This document shows, one piece after another, positions 37,496-45,727 of a DNA stretch of 64,000 nucleotides. Source of the DNA: Aquariibacter albus (GTDB taxonomy: Bacteria; Pseudomonadota; Gammaproteobacteria; Burkholderiales; Burkholderiaceae_C); the NCBI RefSeq assembly GCF_014145335.1, contig NZ_JACIVI010000002.1, forward strand, positions 354,944 to 418,943, in the 5' to 3' direction. The number at the start of each line of letters is the position of its first letter. The stretch's first letter is position 1. The notes beneath the pieces were generated by a model. The model had not been told where the DNA came from, did no database searches, and saw only the letters and a program-made list of their open reading frames with translations. The translations under genes were made by a program, and so were the position numbers.

Positions 37496-40087
37496 ATGGA
37501 AGTCTCCCGCATCCGGGCCCTGCGCGGCCCGAACCTGTGGAGCCGTCAGACGGCGATCGAGGCCGTCGTCCACTGCAGCCCGGACGAGCGCGATCTCGCC
37601 GCCCGGCCCGGCCTGGAAACCCGCGTCCGCGCGCTCTACCCCGGCATCGGCCCGCTGCGCCCCCGCGCCGGTCTGGCCGAGGCGGTGCCGCTGGCCCAGG
37701 TGCTCGAAGCCGCCGCACTGCAGCTTCAGGCCCAGGCCGGCTGCCCCGTCAGCTTCAGCCGCACGACGGCCACCGTCGAGGCCGGCACCTACCAGGTCGT
37801 GGTCGAGTATTCGGAGGAGGCCGTCGGCCGCGCCGCCCTGGCCGAGGCCGAGGCCCTGGTGCAGGCCGCGCTGCAGGCCGAGGGTCGCTTCGACCCCGAG
37901 GCGGCGATCGCCCGCCTGCGCGAGCTGGACGAGGACGAGCGCCTGGGCCCGAGCACGGGTGCCATCGTCGACGCCGCCCGTGCGCGGGGCATTCCCGTGC
38001 GCCGCCTGACGCGCGGCAGCCTGGTGCAGATGGGCTGGGGGTCCAAGGCCCGCCGCATCCAGGCCGCGGAAGTCGACCAGACCGGCGCGGTGGCCGAGTC
38101 CATCGCCCAGGACAAGGATCTGACCAAGTCCCTGCTGCGCGCGGCCGGTGTGCCGGTGCCGCTGGGCCGGCCGGTGGCCGACCGCGAGGATGGCTGGACG
38201 GCCGCGCTGGAGATCGGCCTGCCGGTCGTCGTCAAGCCGCAGGACGGCAACCAGGGCAAGGGCGTGACGGTCAACATCCAGACCCGCGCGCACTTCGAGC
38301 AGGCCTACGACGCGGCCGCCCAGTACGGCGACGTGATGGTCGAGCGCTTCCTGCCCGGCCATGACTTCCGCCTGCTGGTCGTGGGCGACCAGGTGCTGGC
38401 CGCCGCCCGCCGTGACCCGCCGCAGGTCCTGGGCGATGGCGTGCACACGGTGGCCGAGCTGGTCGAGCAGGTCAATGCCGACCCGCGTCGTGGCGAGGGC
38501 CATGCCACCTCGCTGACCAAGATCCGCCTCGATGCGATCGCGCTGGCCCGTCTGCAGGTGCAGGGCCTGACGCCTGCCTCGGTGCCCGAGCGCGGCCAGC
38601 GCGTCGTGCTGCGCAACAACGCCAACCTCAGCACCGGCGGCAGCGCGACCGACGTGACCGACGATGTCCACCCCGAGGTCGCCGCCCGCGCGGTCGATGC
38701 GGCGCAGATGGTCGGGCTCGACATCTGTGGCGTCGACATCGTCTGCGAGACCGTGCTGCGGCCGCTGGAAGAGCAGGGCGGCGGCATCGTCGAGGTCAAT
38801 GCCGCGCCCGGCCTGCGCATGCACCTCAGCCCCTCCTACGGCAAGCCGCGCCAGCTCGGCCCGGCCATGGTCGAGCTGACGTTCCCGCACGGCGAGGACG
38901 GCCGCATTCCGGTCGTCGCCGTCACCGGCACCAATGGCAAGACCACCGTGACCCGCCTGGTGGCCCACCTCTTTGCCAGCGCCGGCCTGCGCGTCGGCAT
39001 GACGAACACCGACGGCGTCTACGTGAACGGCCGCACCATCGACCGCGGCGACTGCAGCGGCCCGAAGAGCGCACGCAATGTGCTGGCCCATCCCGACGTC
39101 GATGCCGCGGTCTTCGAGACCGCCCGGGGCGGCGTGCTGCGCGAGGGCCTGGGCTTCGACCGCTGCCAGGTGGCCGTCGTCACCAACATCGGCAGCGGCG
39201 ACCACCTCGGCCTGAACTACATCACCACGGTCGAGGACCTGGCCGTCCTCAAGCGCGTGATCGTCCAGAACGTCGCTCCGGGTGGCTGGGGCGTGCTGAA
39301 CGCGGCCGATCCGAACGTCGCCCTGATGGCCGAGGTCTGCCCCGGCAGCATCATCTTCTTCGCCGCCGACCGGCAGCTGCCGGTGATGGCCCAGCACCGT
39401 GCCCAGGGCCGGCGCGTGGTCTATGTCGAGGGCGATGCCATCGTCGCGGCCGAGGGGTCCTGGCGCGAGCGCCTGCTGCTGCGCGAGCTGCCGATCACCC
39501 GCAACGGCAGCATTCCCTTCCAGGTCGAAAACGTGATGGCCGCCGTCGCCGCCGGCTGGGGCGCGGGCCTGAGCTGGGATGCGATCCGCCGCGGCCTGGC
39601 CAGCTTCGTCAACGACGCCGACAACGCCCCCGGCCGCTTCAACCTGATGGAGATCGGCGGGGCCACCGTGATTGCCGACTACGGCCACAACCCCGATGCG
39701 ATGCGCGCCCTGGTGGCCGCCGTCGAGGCCCTGCCGAAGACGCCCGGCCAGCGACGCAGCGTGGTGATCAGCGGCGCGGGCGACCGCCGCGACCAGGACA
39801 TCCGCGAGCAGACCGAGATCCTCGGCGGCGCCTTCGACACCGTCGTGCTCTACCAGGATGCCTGCCAGCGCGGCCGCGCCGACGGCGAGGTGCTGGGCCT
39901 GCTGCGCGAGGGCCTGCGCGGTGCCGCCCGCACCCGCGAGGTGCTGGAGATCCATGGCGAGTTCGTGGCCATCGACGCCGCGCTGGCGGCCCTGCAGCCG
40001 GGCGACCTCTGCCTGGTGCTGATCGACCAGGTGGACGCGGCCCTGAACCACCTGCGCCTGCGCGCGGGCCTGGCCGTCACCGTCTGA
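37496..40087 (+). CDS. cphA: Cyanophycin synthetase
   Basis: 863 residues, the full CphA length. It polymerises Asp and Arg into multi-L-arginyl-poly-L-aspartate, a cytoplasmic nitrogen and carbon store. Domains in order are the N domain (1-about 160, RIRALRGPNLWSRQ), ATP-grasp (SIAQDKDLTKSLL, VVVKPQDGNQGKGVT, VEVNAAPGLRMHL) and Mur ligase-like. The latter has P-loop TGTNGKTTVTRL (about 477-488), FETARGGVLREGLGFD, TNIGSGDHLGL and a C-terminal ADYGHNPDAM. All catalytic blocks look intact. It lies 99 bp after the degenerate paralogue on the same strand. No cyanophycinase (cphB) or isoaspartyl dipeptidase gene is in the window. Confidence 0.96.
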   Translation: MEVSRIRALRGPNLWSRQTAIEAVVHCSPDERDLAARPGLETRVRALYPGIGPLRPRAGLAEAVPLAQVLEAAALQLQAQAGCPVSFSRTTATVEAGTYQVVVEYSEEAVGRAALAEAEALVQAALQAEGRFDPEAAIARLRELDEDERLGPSTGAIVDAARARGIPVRRLTRGSLVQMGWGSKARRIQAAEVDQTGAVAESIAQDKDLTKSLLRAAGVPVPLGRPVADREDGWTAALEIGLPVVVKPQDGNQGKGVTVNIQTRAHFEQAYDAAAQYGDVMVERFLPGHDFRLLVVGDQVLAAARRDPPQVLGDGVHTVAELVEQVNADPRRGEGHATSLTKIRLDAIALARLQVQGLTPASVPERGQRVVLRNNANLSTGGSATDVTDDVHPEVAARAVDAAQMVGLDICGVDIVCETVLRPLEEQGGGIVEVNAAPGLRMHLSPSYGKPRQLGPAMVELTFPHGEDGRIPVVAVTGTNGKTTVTRLVAHLFASAGLRVGMTNTDGVYVNGRTIDRGDCSGPKSARNVLAHPDVDAAVFETARGGVLREGLGFDRCQVAVVTNIGSGDHLGLNYITTVEDLAVLKRVIVQNVAPGGWGVLNAADPNVALMAEVCPGSIIFFAADRQLPVMAQHRAQGRRVVYVEGDAIVAAEGSWRERLLLRELPITRNGSIPFQVENVMAAVAAGWGAGLSWDAIRRGLASFVNDADNAPGRFNLMEIGGATVIADYGHNPDAMRALVAAVEALPKTPGQRRSVVISGAGDRRDQDIREQTEILGGAFDTVVLYQDACQRGRADGEVLGLLREGLRGAARTREVLEIHGEFVAIDAALAALQPGDLCLVLIDQVDAALNHLRLRAGLAVTV

Positions 40088-40119
40088 GCAGGCGCCCTCG
40101 CGCCGCCATAATCCGCGGC

Positions 40120-40497
40120 GTGAAACATGAAGCCAGTCTGAAGCGATGGGTGGCAGCCGGCCTTGCGGCCGTGCTGCTGCTGGTCAGCTGCGCTTCGCTG
40201 CTGGGGCAGTGGCTGCGGCCGGCCGATGCCGCGCCCTGGACCCAGGTCTGCTCGGCCCTGACGCCGTTGGCAGGCCTGTCGGGCGGGCCGAGCCAGCCCG
40301 AAGGCGTGCCCTCGCATGCCCACTGTCCCTGGTGCCATCTGGGGCACAGCCTGGCGGGCTTTCCGCCGGCGCCGCGTCTCCTGGTTGCGGCGTTGCCGCG
40401 GCTGGCCCTGGCGCCGCCGCGCTTCCTGCAGGCGGCCCGCACCGCGCCGGTCTGGCGCAGCCCACAACCGCGCGGCCCGCCGGCCCTCCTCGTCTGA
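40120..40497 (+). CDS. DUF2946-type membrane or exported protein
   Basis: 125 residues starting at GTG. An N-terminal hydrophobic segment (VAAGLAAVLLLVSCASLLG) may be an uncleaved anchor or signal. The DUF2946 signature is a Cys/His cluster, here HAHCPWCHLGHS (about residues 66-77), which could bind metal. A second hydrophobic stretch and a Pro-rich tail follow. DUF2946 proteins are often found with copper-responsive TonB receptors, as here, where a YcnI-like gene and a TonB receptor follow. Confidence 0.72.
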   Translation: MKHEASLKRWVAAGLAAVLLLVSCASLLGQWLRPADAAPWTQVCSALTPLAGLSGGPSQPEGVPSHAHCPWCHLGHSLAGFPPAPRLLVAALPRLALAPPRFLQAARTAPVWRSPQPRGPPALLV

Positions 40498-40601
40498 CGC
40501 TCGAAAGAGGCCGGGTCGCCAGGACCCGGTGAGTTGTCCCCGGTCGGGGCCGCGCCAGTCGCGGGGCCCGGCGGGGGCACTGCGCCCACGAGGTTTCCCC
40601 C

Positions 40602-41186
40602 ATGCTGCAAGCTTCTTTCCGGGCCCGGCGCGCGCTGCGTCCGGCCCTCGGGCTGCTGGCCGTGCTGGCCGCCGTCCAGGCCCCGCCCGTGCGGGCCCAT
40701 GTCACCCTGGCCGAACCCGAAGCCCTCGCCGGCAGCGGCTACCGCGCCGTGTTCAAGGTCGGCCACGGCTGCGAGGGCTCGGCCATCCGCGAGCTGATCG
40801 TCCACGTGCCCGAGGGGGTGCGGGGTGCCAAGCCCATGCCCAAGCCGGGCTGGACGCTGACCGTGGAGAAGGAACCGCTCGCCGAGCCCTACAGCTGGCA
40901 CGGCCGCACCGTCCGCGAAGACGTGCGCCGCATCCGCTGGAGCGGCGGGCCCCTCGATGACGCGCACTACGACGAGTTCGTGGCGGTCGTCCGCCTGCCC
41001 GAGGTCCCGGGTCGCCTGTACTGGCGGGTGACCCAGCGCTGCCTGCTTGGCGAGATCGACTGGGCCGAGGTGCCGGCGCCCGGCCAGGACCGCCGGGCGC
41101 TGAAGGCCCCGGCCGCCTGGCTGGACCTGCGCCCGGCCCCGGCATCCGCCCCGGCCGCTGCGTCCGCGACCGTCCACGCCCACTGA
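40602..41186 (+). CDS. YcnI/DUF1775-family copper-binding protein
   Basis: 194 residues. The signal peptide ends at ...PPVRA and the mature protein begins HVTLAEPEALAGSGYRAVFKV. The N-terminal His of YcnI proteins, which ligates Cu(II), is therefore in place, with the conserved GHGCEGSAIRELIVHVPEG, PKPGWTLTVE and DDAHYDEF blocks. The fold is immunoglobulin-like and periplasmic. The C-terminal 25 residues are Ala/Pro-rich and end in His residues (TVHAH). It lies between DUF2946 and the TonB receptor, suggesting a copper handling unit. Confidence 0.88.
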   Translation: MLQASFRARRALRPALGLLAVLAAVQAPPVRAHVTLAEPEALAGSGYRAVFKVGHGCEGSAIRELIVHVPEGVRGAKPMPKPGWTLTVEKEPLAEPYSWHGRTVREDVRRIRWSGGPLDDAHYDEFVAVVRLPEVPGRLYWRVTQRCLLGEIDWAEVPAPGQDRRALKAPAAWLDLRPAPASAPAAASATVHAH

Positions 41187-41288
41187 GCTGCCGCACGTGC
41201 CGCAGGCCGCAGCGGCCTGTGCCCCGTGCCGCCACATGTTGTTTGCGGCCGGCCGGGCCCTGCCCGAGCCGGCGCCGAAGGAATTGCC

Positions 41289-43619
41289 ATGTCCCTTGCC
41301 CACCGCGTCCCGTCGCCCGCCCGACCCGTCCTGCGCCCGCTGGCGCGCACCCTGCTGGGCCTCGGCCTGGCCAGCTTGGCCACCGGCCCCGCCTGGGCCG
41401 AGGCCCAGGCCCAGGCCTCCGCCGGCGAAACCCAGCTCGAGCGCGTCCGCGTGACGGCCGACCGCCCGACCAGCCTGCCCATCGAGATCCCGACGACCAC
41501 GGAAGGCGTCAGCCGTGACCTCATCGAGCAGCGCATCAATGCCACCGACTCGTCGGATGCCCTGAAGTACCTGCCGAGCCTGACCGTGCGCAAGCGCAAC
41601 ATCGGCGACTACGACCATGCCGTGCTGGCCTCGCGGGCCTCGGGCACCGGCAACAGTGCGCGTTCCCTGGTCTATGCCGACGGCATCCTGCTGTCGAACC
41701 TGCTGGGCAACGGCGCCGAGTTCACGCCGCGCTGGGGCCTGGTCACGCCCGAGGAGATCGAGCGCGTCGACGTGCTCTACGGCCCCTTCTCGGCGGCCTA
41801 TCCCGGCAACTCGGCCGGCGCGATCGTCGACTACGTGACGCGCATGCCCGAGCGTTTCGAGGCCCATGCGAAGCTCAAGGGCTTCTTCCAGGACTACAAG
41901 CTCTACGGCACGAATGAGCGCTACCGCGGCGGCCAGGGCAGCCTGTCGCTCGGCGACCGGGCCGGCAGGTTCTCGTGGTGGCTGGCGCTGGACCGCCTGG
42001 ACAACGAGGGCCAGCCGCTGGTCATCGCACGCGGCCTGGTGCCGTCCGCCACCAGCGGCGCCGGCACGCCGGTCCGCGGGGGCGTGCCCGACCGCGACCA
42101 CTTCGGCCGTCCGGTCATCAACTACGGCACGACCACCCAGACCGAGACCCGCCAGGACCATGCCAAGCTCAAGCTGGCCTACGACCTGACGCCGACCCTG
42201 CGCGCCAGCTACAGCCTGGCCTGGTGGCAGAACGAGGCCGAGCGCCATGCCGACAGCTTCCTGCGCAATGCGGCCGGCCAGCCGGTGTTCAGCGGGACGG
42301 TCAACATCGACGGCCGCAGCTATGCGCTCGGCAACACCACCTTCAGCGAGAGCCGCGGTCGCTTCGAACACCTTGCGCATGGCTTCTCGCTCAAGAGCCA
42401 CACCCGCGGCACCTGGGACTGGGAGGCCACCGCCAGCCTCTACGACTACGCGACCGACAAGGTGTCCAGCAGCACCACCGCCCTGCCTGCGGCCCTGCAG
42501 GGCGGGGCGGGGCGCCTGGTCGATCAGGGCGGCACCGGCTGGATGACGCTGGCGGCCAAGGGCATCTGGCGGCCCGAGGGTCTGCAGGGGCCGCATCTCG
42601 TCGAGTTCGGCCTGCAGCGCGACACCTTCCGACTGCGTCGCCGCGAGTTCACGACCAGCGACTGGACCCGCGATGCCGCCGCCACGGCCAGCGCCCGCTT
42701 CGAGGGCGAGACCGAGCTGACCAGCCTCTGGGCCCAGGACACCTGGCGTTTCGCGCCGGGCTGGCGCACCGTGCTCGGCGGCCGCTTCGAGAACTGGCAG
42801 GCCCGGGACGGGCTGCGCCAGGCAGGCAGCACCACGGTGCGCTATGGCGAGCGGGACGAGAACAGCTTCTCGCCGAAGGCCGCCATCGCCTGGACCTACA
42901 GCGAGGACTGGACCTTCAAGGCCTCGGTCGGCCGCGCCGTGCGCAACCCGACCGTCAACGAGCTCTTCCAGGGCGGGGTTAACACGAGCACCGGTCTGCC
43001 CACCAACAACGACCCCAATCTGAAGCCCGAAAAGTCGGTTACCACCGAGCTGAGCGCCGAGCGCCTGCTCGACCATGGCCTGCTGCGCGCCACCCTGTTT
43101 GCCGAGCGCAGCCGCGACGCGCTGTACAGCCAGGTCAACGCCAGCGGCGTGAACACGGTGCAGAACGTCGGCCGCATCGACACCGTCGGCGTCGAGCTGG
43201 CCGCCCAGGCCCGCCGCGTGCTTGTGCCCGGCCTGGACCTGCTGGGTTCGCTGACCTACGCCGATTCGGAAATCAAGGAGAACGAGGCCTTCCCGGCCAG
43301 CGTCGGCAAGCGCCAGCCGCGCGTGCCCGATTGGCGGGCCAGCCTGCTGGCCAGCTATGCCTTCACCGAAAGGCTGCAGGGCAGCTTCGGGGCGCGATTC
43401 AGCGGCAAGCAGTTCGGCCAGCTCGACAACAGTGATACCAACGGTTTCAGCTACCAGGGCTTCTCGCGCTACTTCGTGACCGATGTCCGCGTTCAATACC
43501 GCATCGATCGTCAGTGGCGTGCGAGCTTTGGCATCGACAATCTCAACAACGAAAAGTACTGGGCCTTCCACCCCTATCCGCAGCGCACCTTCCACGCCGA
43601 GCTCCGCTTCGACCTGTGA
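41289..43619 (+). CDS. TonB-dependent outer-membrane receptor, probably copper-linked
   Basis: 776 residues. A long signal peptide (ends about residue 38, ...GPAWA) and a TonB-box-like region (ERVRVTADRP) precede the plug domain (about 60-180; SDALKYLPSLTVRKRN, VLYGPFSAAYPGNSAGAIVDY). A 22-strand barrel ends in HAELRFDL with the expected aromatic positions. Close neighbours are DUF2946 and YcnI proteins, so the substrate may be copper or a copper chelate, by context only. A siderophore receptor cannot be excluded. The start is the ATG at 41289 (MSLAHRV); the upstream frame has no signal-like start. Confidence 0.88.
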   Translation: MSLAHRVPSPARPVLRPLARTLLGLGLASLATGPAWAEAQAQASAGETQLERVRVTADRPTSLPIEIPTTTEGVSRDLIEQRINATDSSDALKYLPSLTVRKRNIGDYDHAVLASRASGTGNSARSLVYADGILLSNLLGNGAEFTPRWGLVTPEEIERVDVLYGPFSAAYPGNSAGAIVDYVTRMPERFEAHAKLKGFFQDYKLYGTNERYRGGQGSLSLGDRAGRFSWWLALDRLDNEGQPLVIARGLVPSATSGAGTPVRGGVPDRDHFGRPVINYGTTTQTETRQDHAKLKLAYDLTPTLRASYSLAWWQNEAERHADSFLRNAAGQPVFSGTVNIDGRSYALGNTTFSESRGRFEHLAHGFSLKSHTRGTWDWEATASLYDYATDKVSSSTTALPAALQGGAGRLVDQGGTGWMTLAAKGIWRPEGLQGPHLVEFGLQRDTFRLRRREFTTSDWTRDAAATASARFEGETELTSLWAQDTWRFAPGWRTVLGGRFENWQARDGLRQAGSTTVRYGERDENSFSPKAAIAWTYSEDWTFKASVGRAVRNPTVNELFQGGVNTSTGLPTNNDPNLKPEKSVTTELSAERLLDHGLLRATLFAERSRDALYSQVNASGVNTVQNVGRIDTVGVELAAQARRVLVPGLDLLGSLTYADSEIKENEAFPASVGKRQPRVPDWRASLLASYAFTERLQGSFGARFSGKQFGQLDNSDTNGFSYQGFSRYFVTDVRVQYRIDRQWRASFGIDNLNNEKYWAFHPYPQRTFHAELRFDL

Positions 43620-43690
43620 CGGAACGGGGCGGCGCTTCCCACGTGAGGCAATAATCGAGCAGCCAGAGGCTGACGGGCCTGGCTTTTCAC

Positions 43691-45727
43691 ATGACTGCCG
43701 AAGCTCCCGACTGCTCGAACAACTTGCACCTGATCGTGCTGCCCGCCCTGCCGGGCTGGATAGAGTCGCTGAGCCGCGGCGTGATCCAGACGCTTCCCCG
43801 CCTTGCGCAGGACGGAGTTCCGGTGGCCACTTGCGTCGAGCTGGAGGCCGTGGTCCGTCGTCATGAGGCGCTCTGGGCGGCCGAGGCCGCTCGAGCTCTG
43901 CTTGAATGGCCCGAGCGCCCGATGCGTTACCTGCCTCGACCTGCCCTGCGGCTGCTGCACGATGAGGCCGAAGTCGAGATCTCTGCTGCGCTCATGCGGC
44001 TGGCCGAGGCCATCGAGCACCAGCAGGGGACCAGACTCAAACGCCTTCGTCATCTGCTCGCCGGGCCGCACAGCGGCAGAGATCCAAGCTGGGATCCAGT
44101 GCAGCCTGAGGGTTTGCTTGGGGTCCTGTGGCGCTCGAGCGCTGTGCTGGACCTGCCAGCGGGGTCGCGCTATGCGCTGCTGCAAGCGGCCGCGGGTTCG
44201 CTGATCGAGCTTGTCGGGACGGCTCTTGCTTTTCTGGAGCGAGAGTTGTCGTCCACGCTGTCAACCGATCCCAATATGCCCTGGCCGCAGGCAGCAGCAG
44301 ACCGACTGCGATGGGCCCTGCCCGGCGGAGCCCCACCTTCCGGCGTGCCTCTGCACCGGGCGGGTACCCTCGACAGCCTGCGTCTGCGCATCCAGCCTCA
44401 GGGCGAGGTCGTGGGACCCGTCATTGCGCGATCCCTCCGGGAACTTGACCAGATGCTTCGTCGCGTTGTCGACGTGCCGGATCGTTCCTTCGGACCTCAG
44501 GACGCGGGTCGAGTTTCCAACCGGGTGCTGGCCCGTCTGCCCGAGATTCACGCCTTCGCTCGTCACGAGACCGATCGCCAGATCGTCGAGATGATCGCCC
44601 GGCTCTTCGAGGTGATCTGCAACGATGCCCAGTTGCCGCTGCCCGTGCGTCATTCAATCGAGCAATTGCAGCTGCCGGTGCTGCGTATCGCCCTAGCTGA
44701 GCCACGTCTGCTCGACAGCGATCGCCATCCGGCCTGGTTGCTGATCGACTGTATTGGGCGGCACACGATCGGATTCACGCTTGCCGACGACCCGCGCCTG
44801 CATCGGGCGGTCGAGGGCATTGATCATGTCTGTACTCGGCTGGCGGCCCATGAGCGTGCCGATGCCCGAGCTTTCCAGGCAGCCCTGGACGCACTGACGC
44901 GTATCTTTCGCGCCGAGCTGGCCCTGGAACTCGAAAGCCGGTGCGCCGATCGACAGCGACTGCGCCGAGAGCAGAAACTGGAGCGCATCCAGGCCCGGCA
45001 GCGCCGCCGCACCTTGGCTCGTTTGATCGAAGTCCAGCAGACCGAGGGAGTACGGGTTGATCCTTTGCTGCGCAACTTTCTGTTCGCTGCGCTGCCGCGT
45101 GCCATCGCGCAGCTGACCCTTGACGAAACCGAACAAAGTTTGCGCTTGCATGCGCTACAGGCGGCCCTCGACCCATTGATCGACCGCATCAAGGGCGCAT
45201 CCACCGCCAAGAAGGCCGATCAGTTGCAGCGGGACCTCCCGATCCTGCTCGAGGTGCTGCGACAGGGCTGTGTCGAAGCCGGCGTGTCAGAGTCGCAGCG
45301 CGAAGCTGTATTCGAGAGCATCCGGCGGTCTCCGCCGCGTCTGGAGGGGCTGGCAGCGGAGCCTGCTGACCCTCCCCCGGGTGGAGCCTCCGTCGATCCG
45401 CCCCTGGCCTCATTCTTCGACCTCGGTCACCCGCTGGATGAGCCCCATCCCAAGGCTGCAAGTCGTGCCCCGCGTGGTTGGCTGCAAACGCTCCAGCCAG
45501 GAGACTGGTGTCGCCTGCCGGTTGAAGGCCGCTGGCGTGTCATGCGCTTGGTCGAGGCGGGGGACGCAGGCGAGCCCTGGCTGTTCAGCGAGGCCTTGCT
45601 GGACCGCTGCCATGCCTTCACTCGGCGGGCCCTGGACCGCATGATCCGCGCCGGACTGGCCGGACCCTACGAGCGTCGCAGCCTGCTCGAGCGTGCGGTG
45701 GATGGACTGCTTGACGAGTCCGACTAG
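43691..45727 (+). CDS. DUF1631-family protein
   Basis: 678 residues, cytoplasmic and largely helical. It carries DUF1631 landmarks: DPVQPEGLLGVLWRSSAVLD, LPVRHSIEQLQLPVLRIALA, HPAWLLIDCIGRHTIGFT and a C-terminal LQPGDWCRLPVEGRWRVMRL. The last block resembles a PilZ-like or small beta-barrel end. Function is unknown. In relatives DUF1631 proteins are widespread single genes. Its codons are visibly less GC-biased than those of flanking genes. The patatin gene starts inside its last 26 bases. Confidence 0.82.
   Translation: MTAEAPDCSNNLHLIVLPALPGWIESLSRGVIQTLPRLAQDGVPVATCVELEAVVRRHEALWAAEAARALLEWPERPMRYLPRPALRLLHDEAEVEISAALMRLAEAIEHQQGTRLKRLRHLLAGPHSGRDPSWDPVQPEGLLGVLWRSSAVLDLPAGSRYALLQAAAGSLIELVGTALAFLERELSSTLSTDPNMPWPQAAADRLRWALPGGAPPSGVPLHRAGTLDSLRLRIQPQGEVVGPVIARSLRELDQMLRRVVDVPDRSFGPQDAGRVSNRVLARLPEIHAFARHETDRQIVEMIARLFEVICNDAQLPLPVRHSIEQLQLPVLRIALAEPRLLDSDRHPAWLLIDCIGRHTIGFTLADDPRLHRAVEGIDHVCTRLAAHERADARAFQAALDALTRIFRAELALELESRCADRQRLRREQKLERIQARQRRRTLARLIEVQQTEGVRVDPLLRNFLFAALPRAIAQLTLDETEQSLRLHALQAALDPLIDRIKGASTAKKADQLQRDLPILLEVLRQGCVEAGVSESQREAVFESIRRSPPRLEGLAAEPADPPPGGASVDPPLASFFDLGHPLDEPHPKAASRAPRGWLQTLQPGDWCRLPVEGRWRVMRLVEAGDAGEPWLFSEALLDRCHAFTRRALDRMIRAGLAGPYERRSLLERAVDGLLDESD

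Noticed and set aside
34985..40051. Leftward open frame of over 1,600 codons antisense to both cyanophycin synthetases, continuous with the ABC exporter frame
   Set aside because: It has no recognisable domain and low-complexity composition, and both synthetases on the plus strand are clearly genuine. The exporter has a proper start at 34984.
40498..40601. Possible cobalamin or metal riboswitch before the YcnI/TonB genes
   Set aside because: A small GC hairpin is present, but I could not find the conserved B12-box or other riboswitch core sequences.
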